Shown here: in pieces, positions 37,314 through 46,372 of the stretch | Layout of the letters: each line of letters begins with the position of its first letter | Position numbering within the stretch: the stretch's first letter is position 1 | Source: DATKNA01 sp963786765 | GTDB taxonomy: Bacteria; Actinomycetota; Actinomycetes; Actinomycetales; Kineosporiaceae | Direction of reading: 5' to 3' | DNA length: 64,000 nucleotides | Assembly: GCA_963786765.1 (NCBI GenBank) | Contig: CAWBAJ010000020.1 | Location: 1 to 64,000, forward strand | Notes under the pieces: generated by a model | Databases searched by the model: none | What the model was told of the DNA's origin: nothing | What the model saw: the letters and a program-made list of their open reading frames with translations, nothing else | Position numbers and translations under genes: made by a program

Positions 37314-38897
37314 CTACAGCTGCTCCAGCCATCGCAGGAGGAGCCGCGCGCCGAAGCCGGTGGGCCCCTTGGGCACCTCGTGCTCGTCCCGGTCGGACCG
37401 GGCCGGTCCGGCGATGTCGAGGTGCGCCCAGCGCCGGCCCCCCGCGAACTCGCGCAGGAACAGTGCGGCGGTGATCGAGCCGGCTCCGAACCCGGGCGCG
37501 GTCACGGCCTGCCGTACGTCGGCCACCGCCGAGTCGATCGCCGGGCGGTAGTCCTCGACGAGCGGCATCCGCCACACCTGCTCGCCGGCGGCCGCGGCAG
37601 CGGCGGCGAGAGCGGCGGCCAGGTCGTCGTCCGGGGAGTACAGGGCGGCGTGCCGGCGTCCGAGGCCCAGCGAGGCCGCCCCGGTCAGCGTCGCCACGTC
37701 GACGACGAGGTCGGGGTCGAGGTGCTCGACGGCCCAGGCCATGGCGTCGGCGAGGACCACGCGGCCCTCGGCGTCCGTGTTGACGACCTCCGTGGTCCGG
37801 CCGCCGTACTGCCGGACCACGTCGCCCGGCCGGTACGACGCGCCTCCGACGGCGTTCTCTGCGAGCGGCAGCAGGCCGACCACGCGACGGCGGACGCCGG
37901 CCGCCCGGCAGGCCGCCAGGACCGAGAGGACGGCGCCGGCGCCGGACATGTCCGTCCGCATCGGCAGCATGGCCTCCCGCGGCTTGACGGCCAGCCCGCC
38001 GGTGTCGAAGGTGATGCCTTTGCCGACGAGCACGACGGGTTGCCGGGATCCGCTGCCCCCGGCGCCGGTGCCCTCTGAGCGGGTGCCCTGGGTGTCGTTC
38101 CCTTCGGGGCGGTACTCGAGCCGCACCAGCCGGGGTGGGGCCGCGCTCGCGCCGCCCACTGCCAGCAGCCCGCCGAAGCCCTCCGCCGCCAGGCGCTGCT
38201 CGTCCCAGACCTCGACGTCGAGCCCGGCCTCCACGGCGACCTGCCGGGCCGCGTCGGCCATCCAGGCGGGGGTCTTCACGTCAGAGGGGGTGGCCGCGAG
38301 CACACGGGCACGGAGCGTGGCGGCGCCGTGCACCCGGCCACGCTCGGCGGCGTCCGCGGGCACTGCGGGATCAAGCAGGATCTCGGTGGCGGGACGCGAG
38401 TCGGAGCGGTCCTTCAGCCCGCTCGCCGGCGGCGACCAGCCGCCGAGGAGCAGTCCCTCGACCGCTGCACGCGCGCTCTCGTCGTCCGGGCTCGGGGCGT
38501 CCGGGTTCGGGGCGCCGTCCGAGCTCGGGGCGGCCAGGTCGGTGACCACCCGGTCGCGGCCGCGGGCGGCGCGGGCCAGCGCGGCGCCCGCCCGGCGTAC
38601 GTCCTGCGGACTGCCCGCTCCGACGCCGAGAAGCACGACCCGCGCGGGCATCCCCTCCCCGGGCGCGACGGGCAGCCGGGTGATCTCGCCGGGGCGGCCG
38701 GTGGCCTTCTCACCGGCGAGGACGGCGCCGAGGTCGAGCCCGAGCTCGGCCGCGACGGCACGGGCCAACGGTCCGGGCTCAGGCGGCGCCCCCCGGTTGA
38801 CGATCAGTGCCACGACCTGGGCCGACCGCCAGAGCCCGGCCAGCGGTTCACCGGCGGGACGGACGTCGGGCACCGTCGACGGCGTCGGAGCAGTCAC
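37314..38897 (-). CDS. pepA: leucyl aminopeptidase, M17 family
   Basis: A 527-residue M17 aminopeptidase. The metal-binding and catalytic blocks are VVLVGKGITFDTGGLAVKP, MRTDMSGAGAVLSVLAA and the signature NTDAEGRVVLAD, giving the two-zinc site. The end HLDIAGPA and GFGARLLLRWLEQL is normal. It releases N-terminal amino acids from peptides in the cytoplasm. The GTG at 38897 is supported by a TAGCGT box 7 bases upstream (38905-38910), which makes the GTG at 38906 unlikely. No frameshift is seen. Confidence 0.92.
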   Translation of the reverse strand: MTAPTPSTVPDVRPAGEPLAGLWRSAQVVALIVNRGAPPEPGPLARAVAAELGLDLGAVLAGEKATGRPGEITRLPVAPGEGMPARVVLLGVGAGSPQDVRRAGAALARAARGRDRVVTDLAAPSSDGAPNPDAPSPDDESARAAVEGLLLGGWSPPASGLKDRSDSRPATEILLDPAVPADAAERGRVHGAATLRARVLAATPSDVKTPAWMADAARQVAVEAGLDVEVWDEQRLAAEGFGGLLAVGGASAAPPRLVRLEYRPEGNDTQGTRSEGTGAGGSGSRQPVVLVGKGITFDTGGLAVKPREAMLPMRTDMSGAGAVLSVLAACRAAGVRRRVVGLLPLAENAVGGASYRPGDVVRQYGGRTTEVVNTDAEGRVVLADAMAWAVEHLDPDLVVDVATLTGAASLGLGRRHAALYSPDDDLAAALAAAAAAAGEQVWRMPLVEDYRPAIDSAVADVRQAVTAPGFGAGSITAALFLREFAGGRRWAHLDIAGPARSDRDEHEVPKGPTGFGARLLLRWLEQL

Positions 38898-38904
38898 GGG
38901 CGCC

Positions 38905-38910
38905 ACGCTA
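38905..38910 (-). promoter_or_regulatory. -10 box of pepA
   Basis: TAGCGT on the minus strand, seven bases before the GTG at 38897; consistent with leaderless translation. Confidence 0.45.
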
Positions 38911-38964
38911 CCCACCGCCTCCGCACGCCGTCGGTGCCTGTGCGGAAGCCACGACGACGCGACG

Positions 38965-38994
38965 AGGGCCCGGGACGACATCGTCCCGGGCCCT
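38965..38994 (-). terminator. strong hairpin between DUF3117 gene and pepA
   Basis: A 12-bp perfect inverted repeat (AGGGCCCGGGAC / GTCCCGGGCCCT) with a 6-base loop. It lies 44 bases past the DUF3117 stop and upstream of pepA, so it should end the DUF3117 transcript. No T-run follows. Confidence 0.65.
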
Positions 38995-39037
38995 GCCTGC
39001 TGACACCTCTGAGCGACAGACGTGGGTGCCGTTCGCC

Positions 39038-39211
39038 TCAGGTCGCGGGGGCGACGGCCTTGAGCGCGTCGCCGAGCTCACCGGCCTCCGTGGCGGACAT
39101 CTCGACCACCAGGCGGCCGCCACCCTCGAGGGGGACGCGCATGACGATGCCCCGGCCCTCCTTGGTCACCTCGAGCGGGCCGTCGCCGGTCCTCGGCTTC
39201 ATGGCCGCCAT
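39038..39211 (-). CDS. DUF3117 small protein
   Basis: A 57-residue protein that is almost invariant in actinobacteria: it begins MAAMKPRTGDGPLEVTKEGR and continues IVMRVPLEGGGRLVVEMS and AGELGDALKAV. It is predicted to be a small alpha/beta domain; its function is unknown. The family's strong conservation makes the assignment secure. It lies alone, bounded by a strong hairpin, and has a GGAAGGGGA-like ribosome binding site before the ATG. Confidence 0.92.
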   Translation of the reverse strand: MAAMKPRTGDGPLEVTKEGRGIVMRVPLEGGGRLVVEMSATEAGELGDALKAVAPAT

Positions 39212-39409
39212 GCGGCATCCCCTTCCTCGTCGCGGTTCCTGCCCCGTTCACCCGGACGGGCCGTCGGGGCGGGCACGGAGCGTATCTGCAACCATTATCG
39301 CGCCACGGGTGCGCACGACGAAACGACGACGCCACGAGGCACACTGCCGGACGAACCGCCCAGGGCCCCGGACGCTGGTTCCAGGCCCTCCAGCCGCTGG
39401 AGGACGCGC

Positions 39410-40231
39410 ATGAGCAGCCCGGCCGACGGCGACACGGGGAGCGGCCGCCCTCCGGTGGCAGTGTTCTCCGAGGGCGGCGTGAGGACGATCCGCCTCGACC
39501 GTCCTGACGCGATGAATGCCCTCGACCTGGCCACAAAGGTAGCCCTGCGTGACGCCGTGAGCACCGCCGCCGCCGACCCGGCGGTTCGCTGCCTCGTCCT
39601 CACTGGCACCGGACGCGCCTTCTGCGTGGGCCAGGACCTGCGCGAGCACGTCCACCTGCTGAGCGAGAAGGCCGACGCACTGTGGACAACCGTCCCCGAG
39701 CACTACAACCCCATCGCGCTCGCGCTCGCCACCATGCCCAAGCCCGTGGTGGCGGCGGTGAACGGGGTCGCCGCGGGGGCGGGTGCCGCGTTCGCCTTCG
39801 CCGCGGACGTGCGCCTCGTCGCCGAGTCCGCCGGCTTCAACCTCGCGTTCACGGGGATCGCCCTGTCGGCCGACTCCGGCTCGTCGTGGTGGCTCCCGCG
39901 CCTGGTGGGCGCGGCCAAGGCGAAGGAGCTGCTGCTTCTGCCCCGCACCGTGGGGGCGCAGGAGGCGCTGGACCTCGGGCTGGCCACCGAGGTGGTGCCG
40001 GACGCGGACCTCGCCGAGCGCACCGGTGAGCTGGCGCGGCAGTTCGCCGCCGGCCCGACGGTGGCGTACGGCGCCGTGCGGCAGGCGGTGGCCTATTCGG
40101 CGACGCACCCACTGGAGGAGTCCCTCGCGCACGAGGCGGAGCTGATGGCGCTCACCGGGGCGACCGCGGACCACACGGCCGCCGTCGAGGCGTTCCTCGC
40201 CAAGCGGAAGCCGGACTTCGAGGGCCGCTGA
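39410..40231 (+). CDS. enoyl-CoA hydratase/isomerase
   Basis: A 273-residue crotonase-fold protein. Conserved blocks: TIRLDRPDAMNALDLA, CLVLTGTGRAFCVGQDLREH (CoA-binding loop), KPVVAAVNGVAAGAGAAFAF (oxyanion hole Gly) and FTGIALSADSGSSWWLPRLV. The glutamates of true hydratases are not conserved in the last block (Ala/Asp-Ser instead), which resembles PaaG-type isomerases, so phenylacetate or other CoA-ester isomerisation is possible. CTGGAGG lies 8 bases before the ATG. Confidence 0.85.
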   Translation: MSSPADGDTGSGRPPVAVFSEGGVRTIRLDRPDAMNALDLATKVALRDAVSTAAADPAVRCLVLTGTGRAFCVGQDLREHVHLLSEKADALWTTVPEHYNPIALALATMPKPVVAAVNGVAAGAGAAFAFAADVRLVAESAGFNLAFTGIALSADSGSSWWLPRLVGAAKAKELLLLPRTVGAQEALDLGLATEVVPDADLAERTGELARQFAAGPTVAYGAVRQAVAYSATHPLEESLAHEAELMALTGATADHTAAVEAFLAKRKPDFEGR

Positions 40232-40240
40232 CCCGAGCGG

Positions 40241-40821
40241 TCAGGGCACGTGGCAGCCCTCGAGATGGTCGTCGACGAGACCGCAGGCCTGCATCGCCGC
40301 GTACGCGGTCGTCGGACCGACGAAGACGAACCCGGACCGCTTGAGGGCCTTCGCCATCGCCACCGACTCGGGGCTGGTCGCCGGGACGTCGGCCGGCGAC
40401 GCGCGGACGGCGGCGGCGGCGGCGGCGCGAACGACCAGACCAGCCCGTCCAGGCCGGCCTGGTACGTCTCCCGCAGCGCGAGGGTGGCCCGCGCGTTCGC
40501 CACGGCAGCCGCGATCTTGGCTCGGTTGCGGACGATGCCGGCGTCCGCGAGCAGTCGCGCGACGTCGTCGGGCCCGAACGCGGCGACGACGTCCGGGTCG
40601 AACCCCGCGAACGCGGCGCGGAACGCCTCCCGCTTGCGCAGGATCGTCAGCCATGACAGACCGGATTGGAACGCCTCGAGGCTGAAGCGTTCGTACAGGG
40701 CGGCCTCCCCGTGCACCGGGCGCCCCCACTCCTCGTCGTGGTACCGCAGGTACTCGGGGCTGGAGGTGCCCCACGCGCAGCGGGACAGCCCGTCCTCGCC
40801 GCGCACCAGACCCTCACTCAT
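40241..40821 (-). CDS. tag: DNA-3-methyladenine glycosylase I (one frameshift)
   Basis: Tag removes 3-methyladenine from alkylated DNA. The N-terminus has RCAWG and YHDEEWGRPVHGEAALYERF with the zinc-site Cys and His, then LEAFQSGLSWLTILRKREAF with the catalytic Glu region. The C-terminal block FVFVGPTTAYAAMQACGLVDDH and GCH provides the remaining zinc ligands. The frame breaks near 40,430 in a Pro-rich GC tract. Length of about 193 residues is standard. It converges on the enoyl-CoA hydratase gene. Confidence 0.9.
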
Positions 40822-40831
40822 CGCGCAGACC

Positions 40832-41302
40832 TCACGCCGCTCGCTGCGTGCCCGCGGCGAGCTCGCCGGCCATCGCGCGCAGGGCGCGCTCGAACGCGCG
40901 CCGGCCGGCGGCCGCGATCAGCCGATCGAAGGGGCGGGAGAGCCATACCGGCGCCACCTGTACGTCCTCGGTCCAGCGCACCACACTGCCGCCGCCGGGG
41001 GTGTCCTCGACCTCGATCTCGGCGCCCCCGAGCACGATCCGCCCCTGCTTGTCGAGCCGAACCAGCCCGGCGCGCCCGGCCACCGGGTCGCGCCACTCGA
41101 CGATCTCCATAGGGTCGTCGAAGCCGAGCGGCCCCAGCCCGGTCCGGCCGTTGAACCGTGCTCCCACGCCGCGCCCGTGGGCGGTCAGCACCCGGACGTC
41201 GGTCAGCGGGACCCACCTGCCGTGCGCCGGCCAGTCCGTGAGCAACTCCCAGGTGCGGGCGGCCGAGGCCGGCGTCCGGACGACGGCGGTGAACCGGGCC
41301 AC
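40832..41302 (-). CDS. SRPBCC (START-like) family protein
   Basis: A 156-residue protein with the polyketide cyclase/Bet v1-like pattern: RFTAVVRTPASAARTWELLT, WVPLTDVRVL, ALRAMAGELA at the end of the long C-terminal helix. Such domains bind hydrophobic ligands in a deep pocket. It lies 1 base from the DivIVA-like gene upstream and 10 bases before tag, so it is in one operon with both. Ligand unknown. Confidence 0.75.
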   Translation of the reverse strand: MARFTAVVRTPASAARTWELLTDWPAHGRWVPLTDVRVLTAHGRGVGARFNGRTGLGPLGFDDPMEIVEWRDPVAGRAGLVRLDKQGRIVLGGAEIEVEDTPGGGSVVRWTEDVQVAPVWLSRPFDRLIAAAGRRAFERALRAMAGELAAGTQRAA

Positions 41303-41833
41303 TCAGCGGTCCCCGGCGCCGTCGTCGTCCCGCACCGCGGAGGCAGGCCGACGGAAGTCCGCGTAGCCCTCGGCCCACCCGTCCCCCGGCCCGTACTCGC
41401 CGGCGCCGTCGGGGTGCTCCCGTGCCGGGTGCTCCAGGGCGGCGGGGTGCTCCCGTGCGGCGGGGTGCTCCAGGGCGGCGGGGTGCCCCGGCCCGGGCCG
41501 GTCCCGGAGGGCTGCCACCTCGTCCTCGAGCCGCCGCAACTCGTCCACGAGCCGGTCGACCACGTCATCGACTTCGTCCATCCGGTAGCCGCGCAGGGCG
41601 GGCGAGAAGCGGACGCGGTCGACGTCCCGGAGGGTGAACGGACCGGGCGGGAGCCCGCGGCCCGGCAGCGAGGAGGCGGGATCGTCGAGCCCGCCGGCGA
41701 TGCGCCCTGCGGCCACCGCGGCGACGAGTCCGATCACGGCGATGATCAGCAGCGTGAGCAGCAGGGTCACGGTCCCGATGCTGCCACGCGCCGCCGGGAT
41801 CGCCCACGGCGGCACCGCTCCGGCGATGCTCAC
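41303..41833 (-). CDS. DivIVA-domain membrane protein
   Basis: A single N-terminal membrane segment (LLLTLLIIAVIGLVAAVAAG) is followed by a DivIVA motif (VRFSPALRGYRMDEVDDVVD) and a short coiled coil (LVDELRRLEDEVAALRDR). Then come near-tandem repeats of HPAALE/HPAARE and a charged tail. This is the small DivIVA-domain protein found in many actinobacteria besides Wag31; it may localise to curved membrane or the pole. The repeat region is encoded by a nearly perfect DNA repeat at about 41420-41490. Confidence 0.75.
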   Translation of the reverse strand: MSIAGAVPPWAIPAARGSIGTVTLLLTLLIIAVIGLVAAVAAGRIAGGLDDPASSLPGRGLPPGPFTLRDVDRVRFSPALRGYRMDEVDDVVDRLVDELRRLEDEVAALRDRPGPGHPAALEHPAAREHPAALEHPAREHPDGAGEYGPGDGWAEGYADFRRPASAVRDDDGAGDR

Positions 41834-41931
41834 TGTGCCGGAGGAGTGATTACTAGAAGCGACGCTTGCTACACGGAGAGCAACAAACGCACGGTGGACG
41901 GGATCGGATCCCCGCCGACCCGGAGGTTGAT

Positions 41932-42648
41932 GTGAGAGTTCGCCCGCGCCTTCCTGCCCGAGCCGTGGCGCGCACGGCCCTGGTCAGCATCGTGGCCGCC
42001 GGCATCGCTGCCGTGCCCGCCGCGGCGGCCTGGAGCAGCGCAAGCGGTGCATCCGGCCACGGCGCCGTCCGCGTCCGGAGCGACGAGCACGGTCAGAAGC
42101 CCGGGGGCAAGCACGGGAACAAGCCCGTGGGCAAGCCGGACGACGAGCCCGGCAGCAAGCCCCAGCCGCCGGGCCGGCCCGCAGGAGGTACCCCAGCCCC
42201 CAAGGACCTGCCGCGCTGGCCGTTCGGTCCGCTGCTGCACGGAACGTTCACCGTGGACACCGCCGAGCACGGCGCCGTTGCGGCCGTCGCCCAGCGCGGT
42301 GTCGTCACCGCGGTCGCCGCCGGCACCATCACAGTCACCTCCAGCGACGGCAGCGCGCAGGTCTGGAGGATCGGATCCGCGACCCACGTCGTCCCGGTCG
42401 GCCCCCACCGCGGCGGCAAGGCACCGGCCCTCGTCGTGGGCGCCCCGGTGGGCGTCTGGGGCACGGGGACCGCCTCGTCGGCGACGGCGGTCGTCGTGCT
42501 GGTCCGAGCGCTCCCGAGGGGATCGGGCGACGCCCCGGCTCCGGCCCCCGCCGACCCGGCTCCGGCCCCCGCCGACCCGGCTCCGGCCCCCGCCGACCCG
42601 GCACCGGTCCCCGCGCCGGCCGACCCAGCAGCCCCTCAGCAGGGCTGA
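41932..42648 (+). CDS. secreted Pro/Ala-rich protein, DUF5666-like
   Basis: A signal peptide (ARTALVSIVAAGIAAVPAAAA) is followed by a Lys/Pro/Gly-rich low-complexity segment, a small beta domain (VVTAVAAGTITVTSSDGSAQ, VVPVGPHRGGK, LVVGAPVGVWGTG) that resembles DUF5666, and a C-terminal tract of tandem APAPADP units. The GTG at 41932 follows CGGAGG. The function is unknown; the architecture suits an extracellular or wall-spanning protein. It converges on the LOG gene. Confidence 0.65.
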   Translation: MRVRPRLPARAVARTALVSIVAAGIAAVPAAAAWSSASGASGHGAVRVRSDEHGQKPGGKHGNKPVGKPDDEPGSKPQPPGRPAGGTPAPKDLPRWPFGPLLHGTFTVDTAEHGAVAAVAQRGVVTAVAAGTITVTSSDGSAQVWRIGSATHVVPVGPHRGGKAPALVVGAPVGVWGTGTASSATAVVVLVRALPRGSGDAPAPAPADPAPAPADPAPAPADPAPVPAPADPAAPQQG

Positions 42649-42676
42649 GAGCAGGACCGCCGCCCCCAGTGCCGAG

Positions 42677-42729
42677 GAGATCGGTGAGGGCTCTCAGGGC
42701 TCGCCCTCGAGCAGCTCCTCACCGATCTC
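42677..42729. terminator. 13-bp inverted repeat between convergent genes
   Basis: GAGATCGGTGAGG (42677-42689) and CCTCACCGATCTC (42717-42729) are exact inverses with 27 bases between. The right arm lies inside the last codons of the LOG gene and the left arm just beyond it, a layout expected for a shared terminator. Confidence 0.5.
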
Positions 42730-43299
42730 GTCGGGTGCGGGCGACGGCCGCCGGCGGGCCAGCCCCGCCTCGACGGCGTCCAGGGCCTCCCCCACCGACG
42801 AGGTCCAGAGGGCCAGCTGCTCGGCGCCGGGACGGACGAAGCCCTGCACGAGGAGCTTGTCCACGAGCTCGCGGAGCGCCGCGTAGACGCCGGTGGGGTC
42901 GAGGATCACCACGGGCTTGTCGTGCATCCCGAGCGTCCCGGCGACCCACACCTCCAAGAGTTCCTCCAGCGTCCCCAGACCACCAGGCAACGCCAGGAAC
43001 GCGTCGGCGGCCGCGTCCATCCGGCCCTTGCGCTCGCGCATGTCGCCCGTGACGACCAGCTCGTCGGCGTCCTCGTCCGCGACCTCCAGCCCCACCAGGG
43101 CCTGCGGGATCACGCCGAGCGTGTGCCGGCCGCCGGATCGGACGCCGCGCGCGACGGCACCCATCATCGACACCCGGCCGCCCCCGGACACGAGGTCGTG
43201 GCCCCGGCGGGCCAGCTCGCTCCCGAGCTCGGCGGCCAGCTCCAGGTGTGCCGGATGGATGCGCTCGGAGGACGAGCAGAAGACACAGATCCGCGCCAT
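42694..43299 (-). CDS. LOG family protein (TIGR00730), first paralogue
   Basis: LOG proteins cleave cytokinin riboside monophosphates to free bases and a ribose phosphate. The 201-residue protein has the Rossmann start ICVFCSSSERIHP, the GGGRVSMMGAVA loop and the catalytic PGGLGTLEEL, with an Arg in MRERKGRMD. In actinobacteria the biological role is uncertain; a general nucleotide 5'-monophosphate phosphoribohydrolase is likely. The next gene upstream is a second, longer paralogue 11 bases away. Confidence 0.85.
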   Translation of the reverse strand: MARICVFCSSSERIHPAHLELAAELGSELARRGHDLVSGGGRVSMMGAVARGVRSGGRHTLGVIPQALVGLEVADEDADELVVTGDMRERKGRMDAAADAFLALPGGLGTLEELLEVWVAGTLGMHDKPVVILDPTGVYAALRELVDKLLVQGFVRPGAEQLALWTSSVGEALDAVEAGLARRRPSPAPDEIGEELLEGEP

Positions 43300-43310
43300 G
43301 CCGCCGGCCG

Positions 43311-44105
43311 TCAGCTGCCTTCGGCGATCGCGGCGGCAGCTGCCGCCGCCTGAGTCGAGCGGCGCTCGTGCTCGCGCTGGGGCCGGCTGTCGACGAGCAG
43401 GGCGACCGCCTCGTCGACGTCGTCGGTGACGTTGAGGAGCTCGATGTCCGGGGGTGAGATCATCCCGCGCCGCATCACCGGCCCCTTCACCCAGTCGAGC
43501 AGGCCCTGCCAGTAGTCACGGCCGATCAACACGATCGGGAACGACGTGACCTTGTGGGTCTGGACCAGGACGAGCGCCTCGAACAGCTCGTCGAGAGTGC
43601 CGAAGCCGCCGGGCAGCACCGCGAAGCCCTGCGCGTACTTCACGAACATCGTCTTGCGGGCGAAGAAGTAGCGGAAGTTGACGGCCAGATCCACCCACTG
43701 GTTGATGCCCTGCTCGAAGGGGAGCTCGATGCCGAGGCCCACGGAGACGCCGCCGGCCTCCGAGGCCCCCTTGTTCGCAGCCTCCATCGCCCCGGGGCCG
43801 CCGCCGGTGATCACGGCGAACCCGGCCTCGACGAGGGCTCCGCCGAGCTTTTCGGCGATTGCGTACTCGGGATCGGTCCGGGGGGTGCGGGCGGACCCGA
43901 AGACGCTGATCGCGGGACCGAGCTCGGCGAGCGCCCCGAATCCCTCGACGAACTCGCTCTGGATGCGCAGCACCCGCCACGGATCGGTGTGCACCCAGTC
44001 ACTCGGCCCGCGGCTGTCGAGCAGCCGCTGATCCGTGGTCGAGTGCGGGACGAGCCCGCGACGCAGAGTCACGGGCCCCTTGCGGTAGTCGCGGGACGAG
44101 CCCAC
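43311..44105 (-). CDS. LOG family protein (TIGR00730), second paralogue
   Basis: A 264-residue LOG-type protein with a longer N-terminal region (SDWVHTDPWRVLRIQSEFVE). Core motifs are ISVFGSARTPRTDPEYAIAE, VITGGGPGAMEAANKGA and the catalytic PGGFGTLDELFE, with the conserved FFARKTMFVKYA. This longer type lies next to dapE in mycobacteria as well (Rv1205 position). The GTG at 44105 has AGGAGG four bases upstream; a TTG at 44123 is an alternative. Confidence 0.85.
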   Translation of the reverse strand: MGSSRDYRKGPVTLRRGLVPHSTTDQRLLDSRGPSDWVHTDPWRVLRIQSEFVEGFGALAELGPAISVFGSARTPRTDPEYAIAEKLGGALVEAGFAVITGGGPGAMEAANKGASEAGGVSVGLGIELPFEQGINQWVDLAVNFRYFFARKTMFVKYAQGFAVLPGGFGTLDELFEALVLVQTHKVTSFPIVLIGRDYWQGLLDWVKGPVMRRGMISPPDIELLNVTDDVDEAVALLVDSRPQREHERRSTQAAAAAAAIAEGS

Positions 44106-44363
44106 CGGGCCTCCTGAGGTCAACCTGTCCTCACCTTCCTCGGCAGCTGGGCCGACGGACTGCACCTCTCGCCCCCGCACGCCTCGCTTTCCTCGACCCC
44201 CGACGGTACGGCCAACGTGCCCGACGAGTAGCGGCAACCCCTTCGTGGACTGCACATTCCTGTCCGGCCACCCTGTGTGCCCGGGTGACGACCATGAGCG
44301 GCGCCTGCTGGCGCTTTCGGTGACGGCGCGTCACAGACACCCTGCGGCTGCGGATGCCGAGGG

Positions 44364-44369
44364 TAGGGT
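44364..44369 (+). promoter_or_regulatory. -10 box of the diguanylate cyclase gene
   Basis: TAGGGT, eight bases before the GTG at 44378, suggesting that this GTG rather than the ATG at 44354 is the start of a leaderless mRNA. Confidence 0.4.
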
Positions 44370-44377
44370 TGGTGATC

Positions 44378-46351
44378 GTGCGAGGGTGGCCTGACGACGG
44401 GACGGGCGCCACCGCCCCGGAGGCCGACGTCGACGCCCTGATCGCCTGGGGCCGCTTCACGGACGCCGAGGAGGCGCTGGCACAGCTCGAGCAGGCCCTC
44501 CCTGCATTGGAGCACGGATCGGACGCCCCTGCCCTGCTGCTCGCCCTCTACGGGCGCGCCCTGCTGGTGCGCCTTGCCGGCGCACCCCTTCCCGACCTGG
44601 TGCAGGCCTGTGACCTGCTCGAACGAGCGGCTTTGGAGCGCCGGGCCCCGGTCTGGACGGCGACCGCCGCCGCCCTGCGCGCCCGCGCGAACCTCGACTC
44701 CGGGGATGTCGGCGGTGCCATGACAGACCTCTCCAGAGTGAATCTCGAGCAGCTCGGAGCTGCTCTCTCGGGTCGCGCCGGCCTGCTGCTGCTCCACACC
44801 CTCGCGGGCGCCTACGCCCGGCTGCGGCTCGACGAGCGCGTCGAGGACGCGCGCGCGCGGATCGAGGGCTCGATCGACGCTGCGCTGCCGCTCGACCGGG
44901 CCGTCCACTGGGCGGCCTGGGCCACCCAACTCACGGCCCGCGCCCTGGATGACGTCGCGGCCGGGCGCGGCGAGCCCGACCACGACATGCTGGAACGTGC
45001 CCTCGTAGTGAGCGCACGGATCGACCACCTGCCCCGGTCGGTCGTCCCGGAGCAGCTCTACCGCGGGGTGCAAGGGGTTCGCGCCCTGGCCGCCGCATAT
45101 CGGGGTAGGCCGTCCGAAGCACTGCGCCTGCTCGGGCAGGACGCCTTCGGCGAGCCGCGGGACCTCCCGCCGCTCGAGCGGCAGATCGTCATGCTCGCCG
45201 CGATCCACGCGCATGCCCTGGTCGGCTCGGTGGCCACCGCGCGGAGCCTCGACGACAGCGCTGCTGCGGCCCCTGCACCGGCGAGCCTGCCCCACCTCGT
45301 GCTCGACGCCTGTCGCACCCGTGAGCGGCTCTGGCTGGAGACGCACGCGGGAGGGTCCGTCGTCCCGGTCCTGACCCGGCTCGACGAGGTACTCGCCAGG
45401 ATCGGCTGGCTGGGGATGGACCTCGTCGCCCAGACCGCGCGGCAGGTGCTCGAGCACCAGGCGCTGCGGGTGGAGAGCCGGACGGATCCGTTGACCGGCG
45501 CAGGGAACCGGCGGGCGCTGGACGAGGAACTGCGGCACATGCTCAGGTTCACGCCGATGCCCCTGGCGCTGGTGCTGGTGGACATCGACGACTTCAAGCA
45601 GGTGAACGACGCGTTCACGCACGTCGTCGGCGACGAGGTGCTGCGCCGGGTGGCCGAGTGCCTCGGCCGGGAACTGCGGGTGGGGGATCACCTCGCCCGC
45701 TACGGGGGCGACGAGTTCATCGCCCTGCTACCCCGGACCGGGGACCAGGAGGCGCGCCAGGTGGCGCAGCGGATGAGCGATGCGATCGCCGCACTGCCCT
45801 GGGGCGAGCTGGCCGACGGGCTGTCCGTGCGGGTCAGCACGGGCTTCGCCGCATTGTGGTCGCTGACCGGCCGGCGTCCGGACCGCGACGCCGAGAACCT
45901 CTTCCGCCGGGCCGACGAGGCACTGCTCGAAGCGAAGCGCCGCCGCGCCCGCGGTGGGATGCAGCCCGGCTGGCCGGTCGGCGGACGGCGTCGGCGGGTG
46001 GCCACGCTCGACCCGGGGAACGAGCGGGTCCGGACCCCGCCGGGCGGGGTCCGGGCCGCTCCCCCGACGCCGGCGCGCGGCACCGCGCACGCTCATCACG
46101 TCGCTCCGGCGGCGACGCGAGCCGGGTGGTCCGGAGACCCGTCGGGCCCGCCGACCGCGCCGGTGACGGCTCCCGTACCCGCCCGGCTGAACGGCGCGGG
46201 TGGCGAGCCCCTCGTCCCCGAGGACCTGGCCGATCGGGAGGACGATGAGACGTCCACGGCGCCGCAGAGTGCCGACACGGCGTCACGTCGCCGGCGCGGT
46301 CCTGTCATCGACCTCCGGGGGGCGTCCACGAGCCGGACCCCGTTCGGCTGA
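44378..46351 (+). CDS. diguanylate cyclase with N-terminal helical-repeat domain
   Basis: A GGDEF protein of about 657 residues that would make cyclic di-GMP. The active site is intact (ARYGGDEFIALL) with substrate-binding DPLTGAGNRRALDEE and VDIDDFKQVNDAF. An I-site RVGD lies five residues before it, so product inhibition is expected. The first 360 residues are helical, like TPR repeats (WGRFTDAEEALAQLEQALPA), and no membrane segment is seen. After the GGDEF domain there is a disordered Pro/Arg/Thr-rich tail of about 150 residues. The signal it senses is unknown. Confidence 0.88.
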   Translation: MRGWPDDGTGATAPEADVDALIAWGRFTDAEEALAQLEQALPALEHGSDAPALLLALYGRALLVRLAGAPLPDLVQACDLLERAALERRAPVWTATAAALRARANLDSGDVGGAMTDLSRVNLEQLGAALSGRAGLLLLHTLAGAYARLRLDERVEDARARIEGSIDAALPLDRAVHWAAWATQLTARALDDVAAGRGEPDHDMLERALVVSARIDHLPRSVVPEQLYRGVQGVRALAAAYRGRPSEALRLLGQDAFGEPRDLPPLERQIVMLAAIHAHALVGSVATARSLDDSAAAAPAPASLPHLVLDACRTRERLWLETHAGGSVVPVLTRLDEVLARIGWLGMDLVAQTARQVLEHQALRVESRTDPLTGAGNRRALDEELRHMLRFTPMPLALVLVDIDDFKQVNDAFTHVVGDEVLRRVAECLGRELRVGDHLARYGGDEFIALLPRTGDQEARQVAQRMSDAIAALPWGELADGLSVRVSTGFAALWSLTGRRPDRDAENLFRRADEALLEAKRRRARGGMQPGWPVGGRRRRVATLDPGNERVRTPPGGVRAAPPTPARGTAHAHHVAPAATRAGWSGDPSGPPTAPVTAPVPARLNGAGGEPLVPEDLADREDDETSTAPQSADTASRRRRGPVIDLRGASTSRTPFG

Positions 46352-46372
46352 TCACAGCGATCACGACAGCGA

